From: Lachnospiraceae bacterium | GTDB taxonomy: Bacteria; Bacillota; Clostridia; Lachnospirales; Anaerotignaceae | NCBI GenBank assembly: GCA_003543235.1 | Contig: DPJA01000038.1 | Span: forward strand, 566,233 to 630,232 | DNA length: 64,000 nucleotides | Reading direction: 5' to 3' | Part shown: positions 18,958 to 28,462 of the stretch, piece after piece | Position numbering within the stretch: position 1 is the stretch's first letter | Layout of the letters: the number at the start of each line of letters is the position of its first letter | Notes under the pieces: generated by a model | Seen by the model: the letters and a program-made list of their open reading frames with translations, nothing else | The model's database searches: none | Told to the model about the DNA's origin: nothing | Translations under genes and position numbers: made by a program

Positions 18958-19410
18958 TCAAAAAACCGGCAAATCCAAAAAAGTTGGTGTATCCTCTATT
19001 ATGCGGTTATTAACAACCTTCCACCCTAAAATTTCTATCTTTTCCTCTGCTGTAAATCTAGCATCCACTGCAAGCACCATTTTGTCTTTTACTGTTACAG
19101 CATATTTAACATTAACTATATTGCCATCATTAGTAATTATTGCATTATAGTCTTTAAAATGGGTTTCAATGTCCTCAATAATCTCATTCTTTTTTAAGGA
19201 ACTATCAATTTCAGCCAAAATCTCCTCTGCCTTATTATCTGCCACATAGTATTGTGTGAGAGTTTCAGCTGTTTTCTGTGAAAGCTTATAATCCCTGTTA
19301 GCCGACATAAATGATATACTTGCAAAAATTGTAAGGCACAAAAGTATAAACGCCATAAGAAGCGACGGTCCTCCAATAGGAAGTCCCATGGGTTTTATTC
19401 TTCTTTTCAT
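18958..19410 (-). CDS. Small pilin-like membrane protein in the pilus operon
   Basis: A 150-residue protein with one N-terminal membrane helix (about 14-34: GPSLLMAFILLCLTIFASIS) after a basic start, then a soluble part. This is the shape of a pseudopilin or PilX/PilV-like minor component, but there is no clear prepilin peptidase motif with Glu at +5. Its ATG overlaps the preceding gene by 4 nt, so it is translated with the pilin-like genes. Function inferred from context only. Confidence 0.7.
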   Translation of the reverse strand: MKRRIKPMGLPIGGPSLLMAFILLCLTIFASISFMSANRDYKLSQKTAETLTQYYVADNKAEEILAEIDSSLKKNEIIEDIETHFKDYNAIITNDGNIVNVKYAVTVKDKMVLAVDARFTAEEKIEILGWKVVNNRIIEDTPTFLDLPVF

Positions 19411-19844
19411 CTGCTGTCCCTCCCCTTGTATGTCTTAGTTTCCAGACAATACAAAATTTCGTCACTAGGTATATCTATTAAGTCAATAGTGGAATCAACA
19501 ATTTCTCCATCTTTTGTTTGCTTAACAACCATTTTAATCCTTGCATTAACATTATCATAACAAGGAACAAGCTCATCATCAAAATATATAATTATATTAC
19601 CGTCCTTTGCAGTTGCACCATAGTAATCACAAAGGGTTTCAATTCCACCTCTATCGCTTTTAATAAGCTGTGCCGCATTTTGTGCCTGTATAACGGTATT
19701 GGTAAGCACTTGGCTTTCCTTACTTAAGGATTCCCCAGCAAAAAAAATTTTTATACATATTACCGCTGCTACAGAAAAAAAGAGCGTCACCACCATAAGC
19801 TCCATAAGTAAAAGTCCAGATTTATTTCGATTAAGATTACTCAT
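19407..19844 (-). CDS. Type IV prepilin-like protein (minor pilin)
   Basis: A 145-residue protein with a short basic leader and KSGLLLMELMVVTLFF (about 8-23). This resembles a prepilin peptidase site, G then hydrophobic residues with Glu at position 5, followed by one hydrophobic helix. Probably a minor pilin that initiates or decorates the pilus. It overlaps the next gene by 4 nt and follows the preceding one by about 12 nt. Confidence 0.78.
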   Translation of the reverse strand: MSNLNRNKSGLLLMELMVVTLFFSVAAVICIKIFFAGESLSKESQVLTNTVIQAQNAAQLIKSDRGGIETLCDYYGATAKDGNIIIYFDDELVPCYDNVNARIKMVVKQTKDGEIVDSTIDLIDIPSDEILYCLETKTYKGRDSR

Positions 19845-19856
19845 AACATCACCTGC

Positions 19857-20333
19857 TTAATTTATTGCCGCCAATATAGAATTATAGTTACCCTGTGGGC
19901 TTTTAACTGTTATTTTTAATAAATTGTTTTTTATTTCTGTCACTTCAAAGGATTCAACATCTGTAATTTTTGTGCCTGAAACCGCATCCAAATCGTTATC
20001 TGCCTCACTAAAAAGCTCATAAAGCTCTCCCTCGTAGGCATATATTTTTGTAATATAGCTTATGCCGTCAATATTCTCTTTCATAAACAATGCGTCCGTA
20101 CCATTAAATTGACCCTTATATACCATGCCGTCTTCGTTAAACGCTTTTATTTTATTTGAAACATAAAGCAGACTTGTTCTAAGCTGATAATTATCCTCTG
20201 TATTTTTAGTTATACCCTGATATGTTCTTGCTCCTACAATAAGCAACCCTGAAAGGGACAGTGCAAAAGCCAAAAAAATGCACAGCACAAAAAATACATC
20301 TATGCTGTGTTTTTTTGTATTGCTTTTAATCAT
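19857..20333 (-). CDS. DUF4860-like single-pass protein in the pilus operon
   Basis: A 158-residue protein with an N-terminal helix (DVFFVLCIFLAFALSLSGLL, about 12-31) and a predicted beta-rich outer part. Its shape and content resemble the DUF4860 family of clostridial pilin-operon proteins; family assignment is from memory. It overlaps the upstream gene by 8 nt. Likely a minor pilin or assembly factor. Confidence 0.65.
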   Translation of the reverse strand: MIKSNTKKHSIDVFFVLCIFLAFALSLSGLLIVGARTYQGITKNTEDNYQLRTSLLYVSNKIKAFNEDGMVYKGQFNGTDALFMKENIDGISYITKIYAYEGELYELFSEADNDLDAVSGTKITDVESFEVTEIKNNLLKITVKSPQGNYNSILAAIN

Positions 20334-20652
20334 TCAAATCACTCTCCGTAACAAAAATACCCGGCATAAGATTTTCACCTGTCAACTCATAATGCACTGT
20401 GTATTTATCATAGTTATAGCTTAAACCATAGTTTTCCTTAAGATACTCTATATCCTTAGGGTACTGCCCTTCAATGGCATAGCAATGCACAGCGGTCTTT
20501 GCCACCGCCTCTGTAAGCAAACGACAGCCTTCTTCACTGCTGCTTTCATACATACGGTTGGCACTTACAATAAAAAAGCCAACCATGATGACAAACACTA
20601 TGGCATACCCCAATAACCCTAAAATGTCTTTCTTCTTTTTTGAAAAAACCAC
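20326..20652 (-). CDS. Small pilin-like protein with GTG start
   Basis: A 108-residue protein with a Lys-rich start (MVFSKKKKD), one hydrophobic helix (LLGYAIVFVIMVGFFIVSA) and a short outer domain. The GTG at 20652 is chosen because GCAGGAG lies just upstream; a longer frame would run into the preceding gene. The EGQYPKDIEYLKENYGL segment resembles a motif common in type IV pilin-fold proteins. Likely a minor pilin. Confidence 0.68.
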   Translation of the reverse strand: MVFSKKKKDILGLLGYAIVFVIMVGFFIVSANRMYESSSEEGCRLLTEAVAKTAVHCYAIEGQYPKDIEYLKENYGLSYNYDKYTVHYELTGENLMPGIFVTESDLND

Positions 20653-20668
20653 GCTATCTCCTGCCCTT

Positions 20669-21718
20669 TCAACCCAATACAGACATAATTCCAAGCAAAG
20701 GCATCATAACTATAAGAAGTATTAACCCAACCATTAAAGATAATATCATAACCAAAACAGGCTCAACAGATGATACCATTTCTGATATTCTATCTTCAGA
20801 TTCATTAGAGTATTTTTCAGAAATATTTTTAAGTGCAGTTTCTGCATTTCCGCTTTTTAATCCTACGCTTAATATGCCTGCGTTTACGCCCTGAAAAATT
20901 CCAACTTTTTCAATAGCGTTAGAAAGTGACTCTCCCTTTGATACATCTTCCTTGCATTGTTTAATTTTTTCCTTAATTCGAGGATTACTGATAAAGCAGT
21001 CTGCCAAATCCATTGCATATTCAAGTTCAATTCCACTGGAAAAGGCCATTGAAAGTACAGATGCAAACCTTGCCTTAGAAATAATAGCACCCGTTTTGCT
21101 TTTTGACATAAATATTTTTTCAAAATCAAATAATGTTTTCCCGTGATTAAGCTTTTGGTAGATTAAAGATACTATGACTGCTAAAATAACTGCACCAAAT
21201 ACGCCCATAGCCACAACACTCAATATATGTCCGGCCTTTATAACTACAATTGTAGAGGTGGGTATGTCACTGCCCAAGTCATAATATACCTGACTAAAAG
21301 CAGGCAATATCTTCGTAACAAGCACTAACAGCACAATAAACATCATTATAACCATAATACATGGAGATAGCACTGCCGTTTTTATTGCGGAATACAGTTC
21401 TCCTTTTTTCTCATAAAAAATGTGCAGCTCTTTAAGTATTTTTTCAAGGTTGCCTGTTTTTTCACCCATAAGTACCATATCTGTAAGATAGGTTGGAAAC
21501 GCCTCTGTCATAACAAGTGCATGATTAAATGTATCACCTTCGCTCATGGCATTAAAAATAACCATAAACAAATCCTTGCCCTCTTTAGTCTTTTCATCAT
21601 CAGCAATTGTGAGTATTCCCTGCTCTAAGGACATCCCTGCACCTAAAAGCATGGAAATCTCCATGCAAAAAGCTGACAATTCATGCTCCTTTAGCATTTT
21701 AGTTTCATCTTTTTTCAT
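20669..21718 (-). CDS. pilC: PilC/GspF-type inner-membrane platform protein
   Basis: About 349 residues with two repeated T2SF domains. The first begins FCMEISMLLGAGMSLEQGI and contains FPTYLTDMVLMGEKTGNL. The second begins FASVLSMAFSSGIELEYAM and has VNAGILSVGLKSGNAETAL. Membrane segments lie near 130-150, 175-200 and at the C-terminus (VLVMILSLMVGLILLIVMMPL). It is the membrane platform on which pilus ATPases act. The start is uncertain: ATG 21718 has a weak GGTG site, and 21736 is also possible. Confidence 0.88.
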   Translation of the reverse strand: MKKDETKMLKEHELSAFCMEISMLLGAGMSLEQGILTIADDEKTKEGKDLFMVIFNAMSEGDTFNHALVMTEAFPTYLTDMVLMGEKTGNLEKILKELHIFYEKKGELYSAIKTAVLSPCIMVIMMFIVLLVLVTKILPAFSQVYYDLGSDIPTSTIVVIKAGHILSVVAMGVFGAVILAVIVSLIYQKLNHGKTLFDFEKIFMSKSKTGAIISKARFASVLSMAFSSGIELEYAMDLADCFISNPRIKEKIKQCKEDVSKGESLSNAIEKVGIFQGVNAGILSVGLKSGNAETALKNISEKYSNESEDRISEMVSSVEPVLVMILSLMVGLILLIVMMPLLGIMSVLG

Positions 21719-21748
21719 ATTTTCACCGTCAATCATGATTTATGGAAA

Positions 21749-22660
21749 TTAATAAGCAAATCTTGCTGAATAATTATTCTCGTTTGGCTTAAAAGTTACT
21801 TGTGAACTTGCACCGCCTGATGCTGTGGACGCAAAGGTTGGGTCCATAAGTTTCCATCCATTTCCGTCAAAATAAATAATGTTATCCACCCATCCTATAT
21901 CTTTTATATATACAGTTATCCATGCGTGATAAGCACTACCTGCATAACCAACCATAAGTTTTGCGGGTATATTCTGACTTCTAAGCATAGATGCCATAAC
22001 AGATGCGTAGTCAAGGCATATTCCTTTTTTGCTGCTTAGTATCAAATCAACATTAGGTACATATCCTGACTGAACAGTTTTAGCCTTACTATAGTCATAT
22101 ACAAATTTGCCAACAACATAGTTATATATATATTGAACCTTTTCCAGCTCTGTTGTGCAACCCTCTGTAATTTTTATCCCTTGTGAAACGACAGCAGACT
22201 TTTCGGTAAAGTTTACATATTGGTTAGGATAAAGAAACGGCGAAAATTCATTTTTTATATTGGCTGTAACAGATGTTCCATAAGCAGTTGAATATTTTGT
22301 TCCGCCAATATTTTTGTAAACTGTAACCTTATATTTCCCGCTGCCTTCTGTTAATGGGAATGTCTCATAGGTGTTTTTAAGGGTTATATCATATGTATAT
22401 GCGGTTCCCCCCGACTTTTCAATAATAAGTTTAATTTTACCAGTGCTGCTGCCCAAATATTTTGCCATAATATATCCTTCATTAACATTGGAGGCATCTA
22501 TAGCCGCTTCTGAGTTATTAAGAACATTTTCTCCGCTCGCCACAGGAATTTTTATATTCAATTTGTCTGCACCCATAACCACAGTCCCTATAATAAGAAC
22601 TAACAACGCTATAAAGAATAAAATTTTTCCTCTATTGGGTTTGCATTTAACTTTTTTCAT
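21749..22660 (-). CDS. Secreted transglutaminase-like protein
   Basis: A 303-residue protein with an N-terminal membrane anchor or signal (ILFFIALLVLIIGTVVMGA, about 11-29) and a C-terminal transglutaminase-like domain. The expected catalytic Cys is in KGICLDYASVMASML (about 212), His in YAGSAYHAWITVYI, and Asp in WKLMDPTF. Such domains act as cysteine proteases or cross-linkers on the cell surface. ATG 22660 has AGAGGTGG upstream. It heads the pilus-like run, so it may process or cross-link pilus or S-layer proteins. Confidence 0.82.
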   Translation of the reverse strand: MKKVKCKPNRGKILFFIALLVLIIGTVVMGADKLNIKIPVASGENVLNNSEAAIDASNVNEGYIMAKYLGSSTGKIKLIIEKSGGTAYTYDITLKNTYETFPLTEGSGKYKVTVYKNIGGTKYSTAYGTSVTANIKNEFSPFLYPNQYVNFTEKSAVVSQGIKITEGCTTELEKVQYIYNYVVGKFVYDYSKAKTVQSGYVPNVDLILSSKKGICLDYASVMASMLRSQNIPAKLMVGYAGSAYHAWITVYIKDIGWVDNIIYFDGNGWKLMDPTFASTASGGASSQVTFKPNENNYSARFAY

Positions 22661-22690
22661 AAAATCCACCTCTTATCTTAAACTTTTTTA

Positions 22691-23911
22691 TTATTTGTCT
22701 ATATTCATAACCTTAACCTTGTAAGTTATTTTTGTTGTGCGAACAAAAAACTTGCTGTTATACTTATCCATTATCCTTTGACCAACTTTGCAGCTATTTT
22801 CGTAATCTGCACTTACAAGCATAACAATATACTGGGTTGCACTATATCTGGAAAATAAATCTCCTCGTCTAAGAGATATATTTATTGTATCTTTAAGATT
22901 GTTCATAGTTATTAATCGCTTCTTTTTAGTGGGCATACTGCCATTTGTATCGGTCACAGTGAATAGTACCATGCACAGCGATTGTCCCGTTCTTTCAAAC
23001 ATACACATAGTATACTGTGCAATGGATTTAAACAGACCATATGGGCAATAGAATGCACCATTAGGTTCTTCTTTCTCTTCCCTAATTTCTCCGTCAATTA
23101 CAACAAGGTTTTTTTCTACCTGATTAAGATTGCTCATAATTTCCTTGTAAAGCTCAATAAGCTCCTCAGATGGCTTAACTCCCAGTTCTTCATAAAGCAA
23201 GTCTGTTATTTTTTCATAAGCTGTCAAAGCATCCTTATATTTTTCATGCTTGCAGTAACACTCAATAAGCATTATATAATTTTTTTCATCGTAAGGATCT
23301 ATCTCAATTGCTTTGGCACAAATATGTATCATAGAGCTATAATCACCGTTCTTTTTAACCAGCTCATAGTATTCTTTTACACACTGGCTAAACATACTGT
23401 CATAATAAGTGGTGAGTGGTACTATCCATAACTCAACAGAATGTTTAGGCAAAAGCTTGCCGCCGTATATCTCAATAGCCTTATTATATAACTCCAGCTT
23501 TTCTTCATCTGTTTTATCCTTATTCTGAGCCTTTTTGCAATAGTCCTGAAAAATTTCCACATCTACAACACATGGAATATTATTGTTCCAACTATATGTG
23601 CCTGATGCCTGCAAGATATATTCATACTCGGGAAATCCAGAATCTTTAAGAAGCGTCCTTGCACGATAAATAAGATTTTTTAATACAGCATTTGGATTTT
23701 TATTATCTTTATCCAGTTTCGTTGCATAAACAAGATTATCATATGTAACCTTATTGTTTTTATTTATAATAAGGTACTGGAGAATGTTTATAACCTTTTT
23801 AGAGGAACCATTATCTTTTAAATAGACTTTATCACCGTATGAAATTGAAAATCCACCAAACAATTCAATATGCAGCATTTCATCTTCATTAACAGTATTT
23901 TCTTTATCCAA
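22691..23911 (-). CDS. BTAD-type regulator with degenerate GGDEF-like C-terminus
   Basis: About 406 residues. An OmpR-type winged helix (about 1-90, HIELFGGFSISYGDKVYL) is followed by a bacterial transcriptional activation domain (about 100-245, ending LYEELGVKPSEELIELYKEI), as in SARP/AfsR regulators. The C-terminus (about 290-406) resembles a nucleotide-cyclase fold (ISLRRGDLFSRYSATQYIVML) but has no GGDEF motif. TTG 23911 is favoured because GGGGGAGG lies 5 nt upstream; an ATG five codons earlier lacks a site. It precedes the pilus operon and probably controls it. Confidence 0.78.
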   Translation of the reverse strand: MDKENTVNEDEMLHIELFGGFSISYGDKVYLKDNGSSKKVINILQYLIINKNNKVTYDNLVYATKLDKDNKNPNAVLKNLIYRARTLLKDSGFPEYEYILQASGTYSWNNNIPCVVDVEIFQDYCKKAQNKDKTDEEKLELYNKAIEIYGGKLLPKHSVELWIVPLTTYYDSMFSQCVKEYYELVKKNGDYSSMIHICAKAIEIDPYDEKNYIMLIECYCKHEKYKDALTAYEKITDLLYEELGVKPSEELIELYKEIMSNLNQVEKNLVVIDGEIREEKEEPNGAFYCPYGLFKSIAQYTMCMFERTGQSLCMVLFTVTDTNGSMPTKKKRLITMNNLKDTINISLRRGDLFSRYSATQYIVMLVSADYENSCKVGQRIMDKYNSKFFVRTTKITYKVKVMNIDK

Positions 23912-24055
23912 GACTACCTCCCCCATATTAACTTATTTACCATATTATAGATGTTATCACAAATTCACTTTTTGTCAATGCGGTTTTATCTGTTCATTCC
24001 CCATATTTTAAACTTAATGCCACCACTTAACGACTTTAGGATTAAGACAAAATTA

Positions 24056-24093
24056 AAGGGCATGAGTCCTGTAGAATACAGGCTCACACCCTT
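24056..24093 (-). terminator. Terminator after the second SLH protein gene
   Basis: A long hairpin (AAGGG/CCCTT outer, TGAG/CTCA and CCTGTA/TACAGG inner) lies about 100 nt past the stop at 24191 and is followed on the minus strand by TTTTAATTTT. Confidence 0.78.
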
Positions 24094-24190
24094 AAAACTG
24101 CACTATTTACTTTTTAGTCAAACTTTCTATGGTCAATTCATTCAAAACAAGAACTTTTTTATTAATGAACTGCAATTCAGCTTGAAAATC

Positions 24191-27100
24191 TTATCTTTCA
24201 GTCCAAGTCTTGTCTTCCGTTACAGCCGTCCAAGTCTCAACATCAGATTCGCTTTCTCTCTCATAATCATGTGAATTAGTAGCTTCCATAATTGCTTCAT
24301 AATACCACTTGCCTGCTGTGTTATCTGGCCAGTATTTAGCATCTGGAAGTAAACCATCCTCATTTACCTGTCTGCCTAACACTGCGTTAATAAGTGTTAT
24401 AGCCTCAGCTCTTGTTATATAAGCCTCTGGATGGAATGAACCATCAGGGTATCCCTTAATCCAGCCCTTAAGTGCAGCTGAGTTAATGTAGTTTTCTGCC
24501 CAGTGTCCACTGATATCATTAAACTGGCTTTGACCTGAATAACTAAGGTTATCAAACTTAGCTACAATAGTTGCAAATTCAGCTCTTGTGATATAGCTTC
24601 CAGGTTTAAACTCGCCATCTGGATAACCGCTTACTATATTACCGTTTAAAAGTGTTGCAATAGCTACGTTTGACCATCTGCTTGCTAATACATCTGGAAA
24701 ATCCTGTTCTCTTGTAAAAAGTGCATCTCTTGTTCCGTCTGTAAGCAGGCGATAGAAGATTGTTGCAACTTCTTCACGAGTAACTTTATTTTCAGGTCTT
24801 ACTGTTCCGTTTTCATAACCAAACACATAAGCATAATGGTTTATCTTTTCCAAAGAATCCTCCAAAGCAACTTCAGGGTCTTCAATTATTGTTACTTCTT
24901 CACCTGGTGTTGGGTCGCTGCTAGGTTTCTTATGTGCGTATGTAAATACTACCTCATACTTGCGTTCTCCATCTGAAACAACCGTTACAGTGCTTACACT
25001 ACCAAGTGCCTGACCATTTAATGTAGCACTTATAATCCTTGTATATTTACCAAGTTTTACTGCATTAACAGTGATTTTATCTTCTGCTGAAAGATTAGCC
25101 TTTGACTGATTACTGTCATATACTGTGTTTGAACCATATATATGCTTTACAATAAGGTCATTTTTCTCATAGTAAACTGTAATTGTCTGACCATCTTCAG
25201 TTATTTCTGCATTAAGCTCTGTTGTCAATTCTCCACCGTTAAATGTATATCCCTGCAATTTGTAACCTTCAGGAGCTTTGTCTTCAACTTCTGTAACAAC
25301 TGGGTCGCTCCTTAATACCGTTGAATGGATGGTGGCTATTAACTCATCCTCTGAAGTATAGTACAATACATTGTAGTTCAATACGTTTTCGTCTGCTTCC
25401 CAAGAAGCTCTAATTTCTACATCGCTATCTGGCATAATAAACTTACCATCCGTTACTTCTATTGGGTCACCATTTATCTGTGGTATCCATCCAAGGAAGT
25501 GGTATCCATCCCTAACAGGAACAGTTGTTGAAATTGTGATTTCATCCCCTGCTATTGCATCTGGTATACCTTCTGGCATTCCTGTTACTCTGCCTTCACT
25601 TGTGTAGGTTACATCATATTTTTCAACTTCATTATATAAGTATTTTACCCAAATCTGATGATCTGGCAAATTACCTGATAATGTTCCATTTTCAACATCA
25701 ATTGTAATTCCTAATTCCGAAAGCTGTCCTCGAGATGTTTCTTCTTCATCAACATAAACTATCATGCCTGAATACTCATATCCTCTTATAGGATCATCCT
25801 TTACACTGTTGATTTCTGAATTAAATGGAATGCTTTCCTCTTCATCTTCTCCCTCAATGGAGCAAAGTTCATCAACCTCTATACCAAGAAGATTTAAATA
25901 AATATCTTCAACTACGAAATTGTGATGTCTTACTGCAAAGTTTGCTGTGTATGTTTCTGCAACATATACACCCTGAGTTTTTGAAGGTGTAAAACTATAT
26001 GATGTACTAACTACAACATTTTGACTATTGGTCCAGTTAACAAAATCATATCCTGTTAAGTTAGTAGCTGTTGTGCCTTGTGCGTTACCAGTTATTGGTG
26101 GCACATCCTCGGTTGTATTAGCTACTTCTTCACCTGAGGTTATATCAGTAACCGTTCCGCCTGTTACAGCAATATAGGTTAATGTTACAGCCATATCTTC
26201 CACTGTTGTAACGTCTACTGCTATATTTCCAGTTACTTCTGTTGCTGGATAAGTATAGGTTGTTGTTATTCCTTCAAGTGACTGTGCTGAACCATTAATT
26301 GTTATGCCTGCTATATGGTAGCCTGTTGCTGCTGTAAATACCATTTCATCTGATAAACTTCCATGGTTTACTGTCTGGCTTCCATTGGATACTGTACCGC
26401 TATGGTCTATAGTTCCTGTTACGTCGTATCCGTTAATCTCAGTTGTAACTGCTACTGTGATTGCTCCAGTTACTGTCTGTGATGGATAGGTCCATGTATT
26501 TGTGGTTCCAGCAGGAAGTGTTTGTGCATTCCCGTTAACTGTTGCCCCTGTTATATGGTAACCTGTTGCTGCTGTAAATACCATTTCATCTGAATGGCCC
26601 TCGTATTCTTTTGTCTGATTATTATTTGTTACAGTACCATTATCTATAGAGCCTGTTACTGCATATGACATTTTTGTAAAGCTTGCATAATATGTTGCCG
26701 CTACATACACACCATTAGTTTTCTGTGGTACATAGTGTTCATTACCTTCACCGCTTGCAACTACTGTTAAATCTGCATTTTTCCAGTCTACAAAGCGGTA
26801 TCCATCATTAGGTTTAGCTGTTGAACCACTTGCTCTTCCATTTTTTGCCTTTATCGTCTCTGATACTGGTGATACCGTACCTCCAGCCCCAGCTTGATAA
26901 ATGATTGTTACATTTTTCTGGATAAATATTGCATAATATGTTGCTGCCTGATAAACGCCACCTACTTTTGAAGGAACAAAGTGAGGATTGGTTGAAATAC
27001 ATTCAGCTGCTGTTGTTGCTGTATCACTTGTTGCCCATCCAATAAAGTCATACCCTGCATTTGCTGTTGCTGTTGAGCCTGCAACATCTCCTGTAGATGG

Positions 27101-28429
27101 GTTTAAGGTCTCACTAGCTTTATTTACGTCGCCTCCGGTAACTGCTACATAATTTATTGTTATATCATCTTGTGTCCACTTAGCATAAAGAGTCTTTGCC
27201 CCTGTACTTCCTACTGGTATACCTGCAACATTATTTGTAAATGACGGTTCTGAATACCATCCGCCAAATTCGAATCCGCCTTTAGTTGCCTCTTCAAAGG
27301 TTATGCTGTCTTTAACTGTATATGTACCAGGGTTGTTAACTGAATTTGTTCCACCGTCTAAATTATATGTAATATTATAATTAATTGGCCTAACAGTGAA
27401 TGTACAAATTACATCTCCTGCACCCATGATTCCTGCAACAGTCAAAGAAACACTTGGATTTACCAGTTCATATCCTGCTGGCAATACCCCTGTTTCAGAG
27501 TATGCAGTACCATATTCATAAGGATTGCTTGTAGTAGTTTTAATTGTATTGTTCTCTTCATCTACAAAATTAATAATTACAGCACTGCTAGTGTTGTTAG
27601 TAATTATTGTGTTCGCCTCTAAATCAAAGTCTAAACCAGCTCCATTAGTGCCCACTCTCGGGCAATTGTTTGCAGCCTCAACCATCGCCGCATAATCCGG
27701 AGTATATATATACGCTTTTTCATTTCCATGTTCGTCTGTTATATTTGCAGTAATAGTTATTGCCGTGTTGGCATCCAGTGCAAATTCAGCACGGGATAAG
27801 TCAAAATTATACTCTCTAGCAGTTCCGTCTATTCTCAAAACTGGGTTTGTATATGTTGTTCCGTTAACCTGAATTGAAACGTCGGATGCACTGTCAATTG
27901 TATAGTTCTTTGTTGTAGTGCTTGATACGCCATTTACCCATGTTGTTACGTTTTCTACTAAATTAACGCGAACGTCAACATGATCCAACAGCGGAACGTG
28001 TTTTAGATAAACATTAACTTTTGCAGTAGGGTTTGATGACCCTGTAGAACTATTAGGTATGGCATTTGCTGTGTCTGTGCTGCTTTTGGTAAATTTATAC
28101 TTTGTACTTCCATTCCAGTCAAAACTATGAAGATACACATTACTGGATTGAAAACTATAATTAGGTGAATTATTGTTTTGACCATACCAAAATCCAGTCT
28201 TACTGGTTGAAAGTGCATAATCATTAGGTATCGTTAAATCCGAGGTGTCTATCTCATTGCCCGCATTAAAACCTATATCTTGCTGACTAATATAAGATCC
28301 ACCTTCAGTAAAATATCGAACATTTAGTGTACCATTAGAGCTAGCAGATATTGCAAAAACATTTACTGGTAGCAACGTCAATACCATTGATACTACTAAA
28401 AACAACGACAAAATCTTTTTGCTTTTCAT
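24191..28429 (-). CDS. Giant SLH-domain surface protein with many InlB/MucBP-like repeats
   Basis: A 1412-residue exported protein. The signal peptide spans about 1-27 (ends VNVFA). The body holds repeats: InlB-type (VKDSITFEEATKGGFEFGGW, ending LYAKW), modules with YxFVxWxN and TYYAxF patterns, a pair beginning DVTGTIDHSG that repeat TAATGYHI, and MucBP-like segments ending ITVYYEKNDLIVKHIYGS. Three SLH domains lie at the C-terminus (about 1210-1390; GEFKPGSYITRAEFATIVAK). After the last SLH comes an acidic tail. Probably an S-layer-anchored adhesin. ATG 28429 has GGAGGGGG upstream; an earlier in-frame start has none. Confidence 0.92.
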   Translation of the reverse strand: MKSKKILSLFLVVSMVLTLLPVNVFAISASSNGTLNVRYFTEGGSYISQQDIGFNAGNEIDTSDLTIPNDYALSTSKTGFWYGQNNNSPNYSFQSSNVYLHSFDWNGSTKYKFTKSSTDTANAIPNSSTGSSNPTAKVNVYLKHVPLLDHVDVRVNLVENVTTWVNGVSSTTTKNYTIDSASDVSIQVNGTTYTNPVLRIDGTAREYNFDLSRAEFALDANTAITITANITDEHGNEKAYIYTPDYAAMVEAANNCPRVGTNGAGLDFDLEANTIITNNTSSAVIINFVDEENNTIKTTTSNPYEYGTAYSETGVLPAGYELVNPSVSLTVAGIMGAGDVICTFTVRPINYNITYNLDGGTNSVNNPGTYTVKDSITFEEATKGGFEFGGWYSEPSFTNNVAGIPVGSTGAKTLYAKWTQDDITINYVAVTGGDVNKASETLNPSTGDVAGSTATANAGYDFIGWATSDTATTAAECISTNPHFVPSKVGGVYQAATYYAIFIQKNVTIIYQAGAGGTVSPVSETIKAKNGRASGSTAKPNDGYRFVDWKNADLTVVASGEGNEHYVPQKTNGVYVAATYYASFTKMSYAVTGSIDNGTVTNNNQTKEYEGHSDEMVFTAATGYHITGATVNGNAQTLPAGTTNTWTYPSQTVTGAITVAVTTEINGYDVTGTIDHSGTVSNGSQTVNHGSLSDEMVFTAATGYHIAGITINGSAQSLEGITTTYTYPATEVTGNIAVDVTTVEDMAVTLTYIAVTGGTVTDITSGEEVANTTEDVPPITGNAQGTTATNLTGYDFVNWTNSQNVVVSTSYSFTPSKTQGVYVAETYTANFAVRHHNFVVEDIYLNLLGIEVDELCSIEGEDEEESIPFNSEINSVKDDPIRGYEYSGMIVYVDEEETSRGQLSELGITIDVENGTLSGNLPDHQIWVKYLYNEVEKYDVTYTSEGRVTGMPEGIPDAIAGDEITISTTVPVRDGYHFLGWIPQINGDPIEVTDGKFIMPDSDVEIRASWEADENVLNYNVLYYTSEDELIATIHSTVLRSDPVVTEVEDKAPEGYKLQGYTFNGGELTTELNAEITEDGQTITVYYEKNDLIVKHIYGSNTVYDSNQSKANLSAEDKITVNAVKLGKYTRIISATLNGQALGSVSTVTVVSDGERKYEVVFTYAHKKPSSDPTPGEEVTIIEDPEVALEDSLEKINHYAYVFGYENGTVRPENKVTREEVATIFYRLLTDGTRDALFTREQDFPDVLASRWSNVAIATLLNGNIVSGYPDGEFKPGSYITRAEFATIVAKFDNLSYSGQSQFNDISGHWAENYINSAALKGWIKGYPDGSFHPEAYITRAEAITLINAVLGRQVNEDGLLPDAKYWPDNTAGKWYYEAIMEATNSHDYERESESDVETWTAVTEDKTWTER

Positions 28430-28462
28430 ACTTACCCCCTCCAATCCCTTTTTTCATCTATA

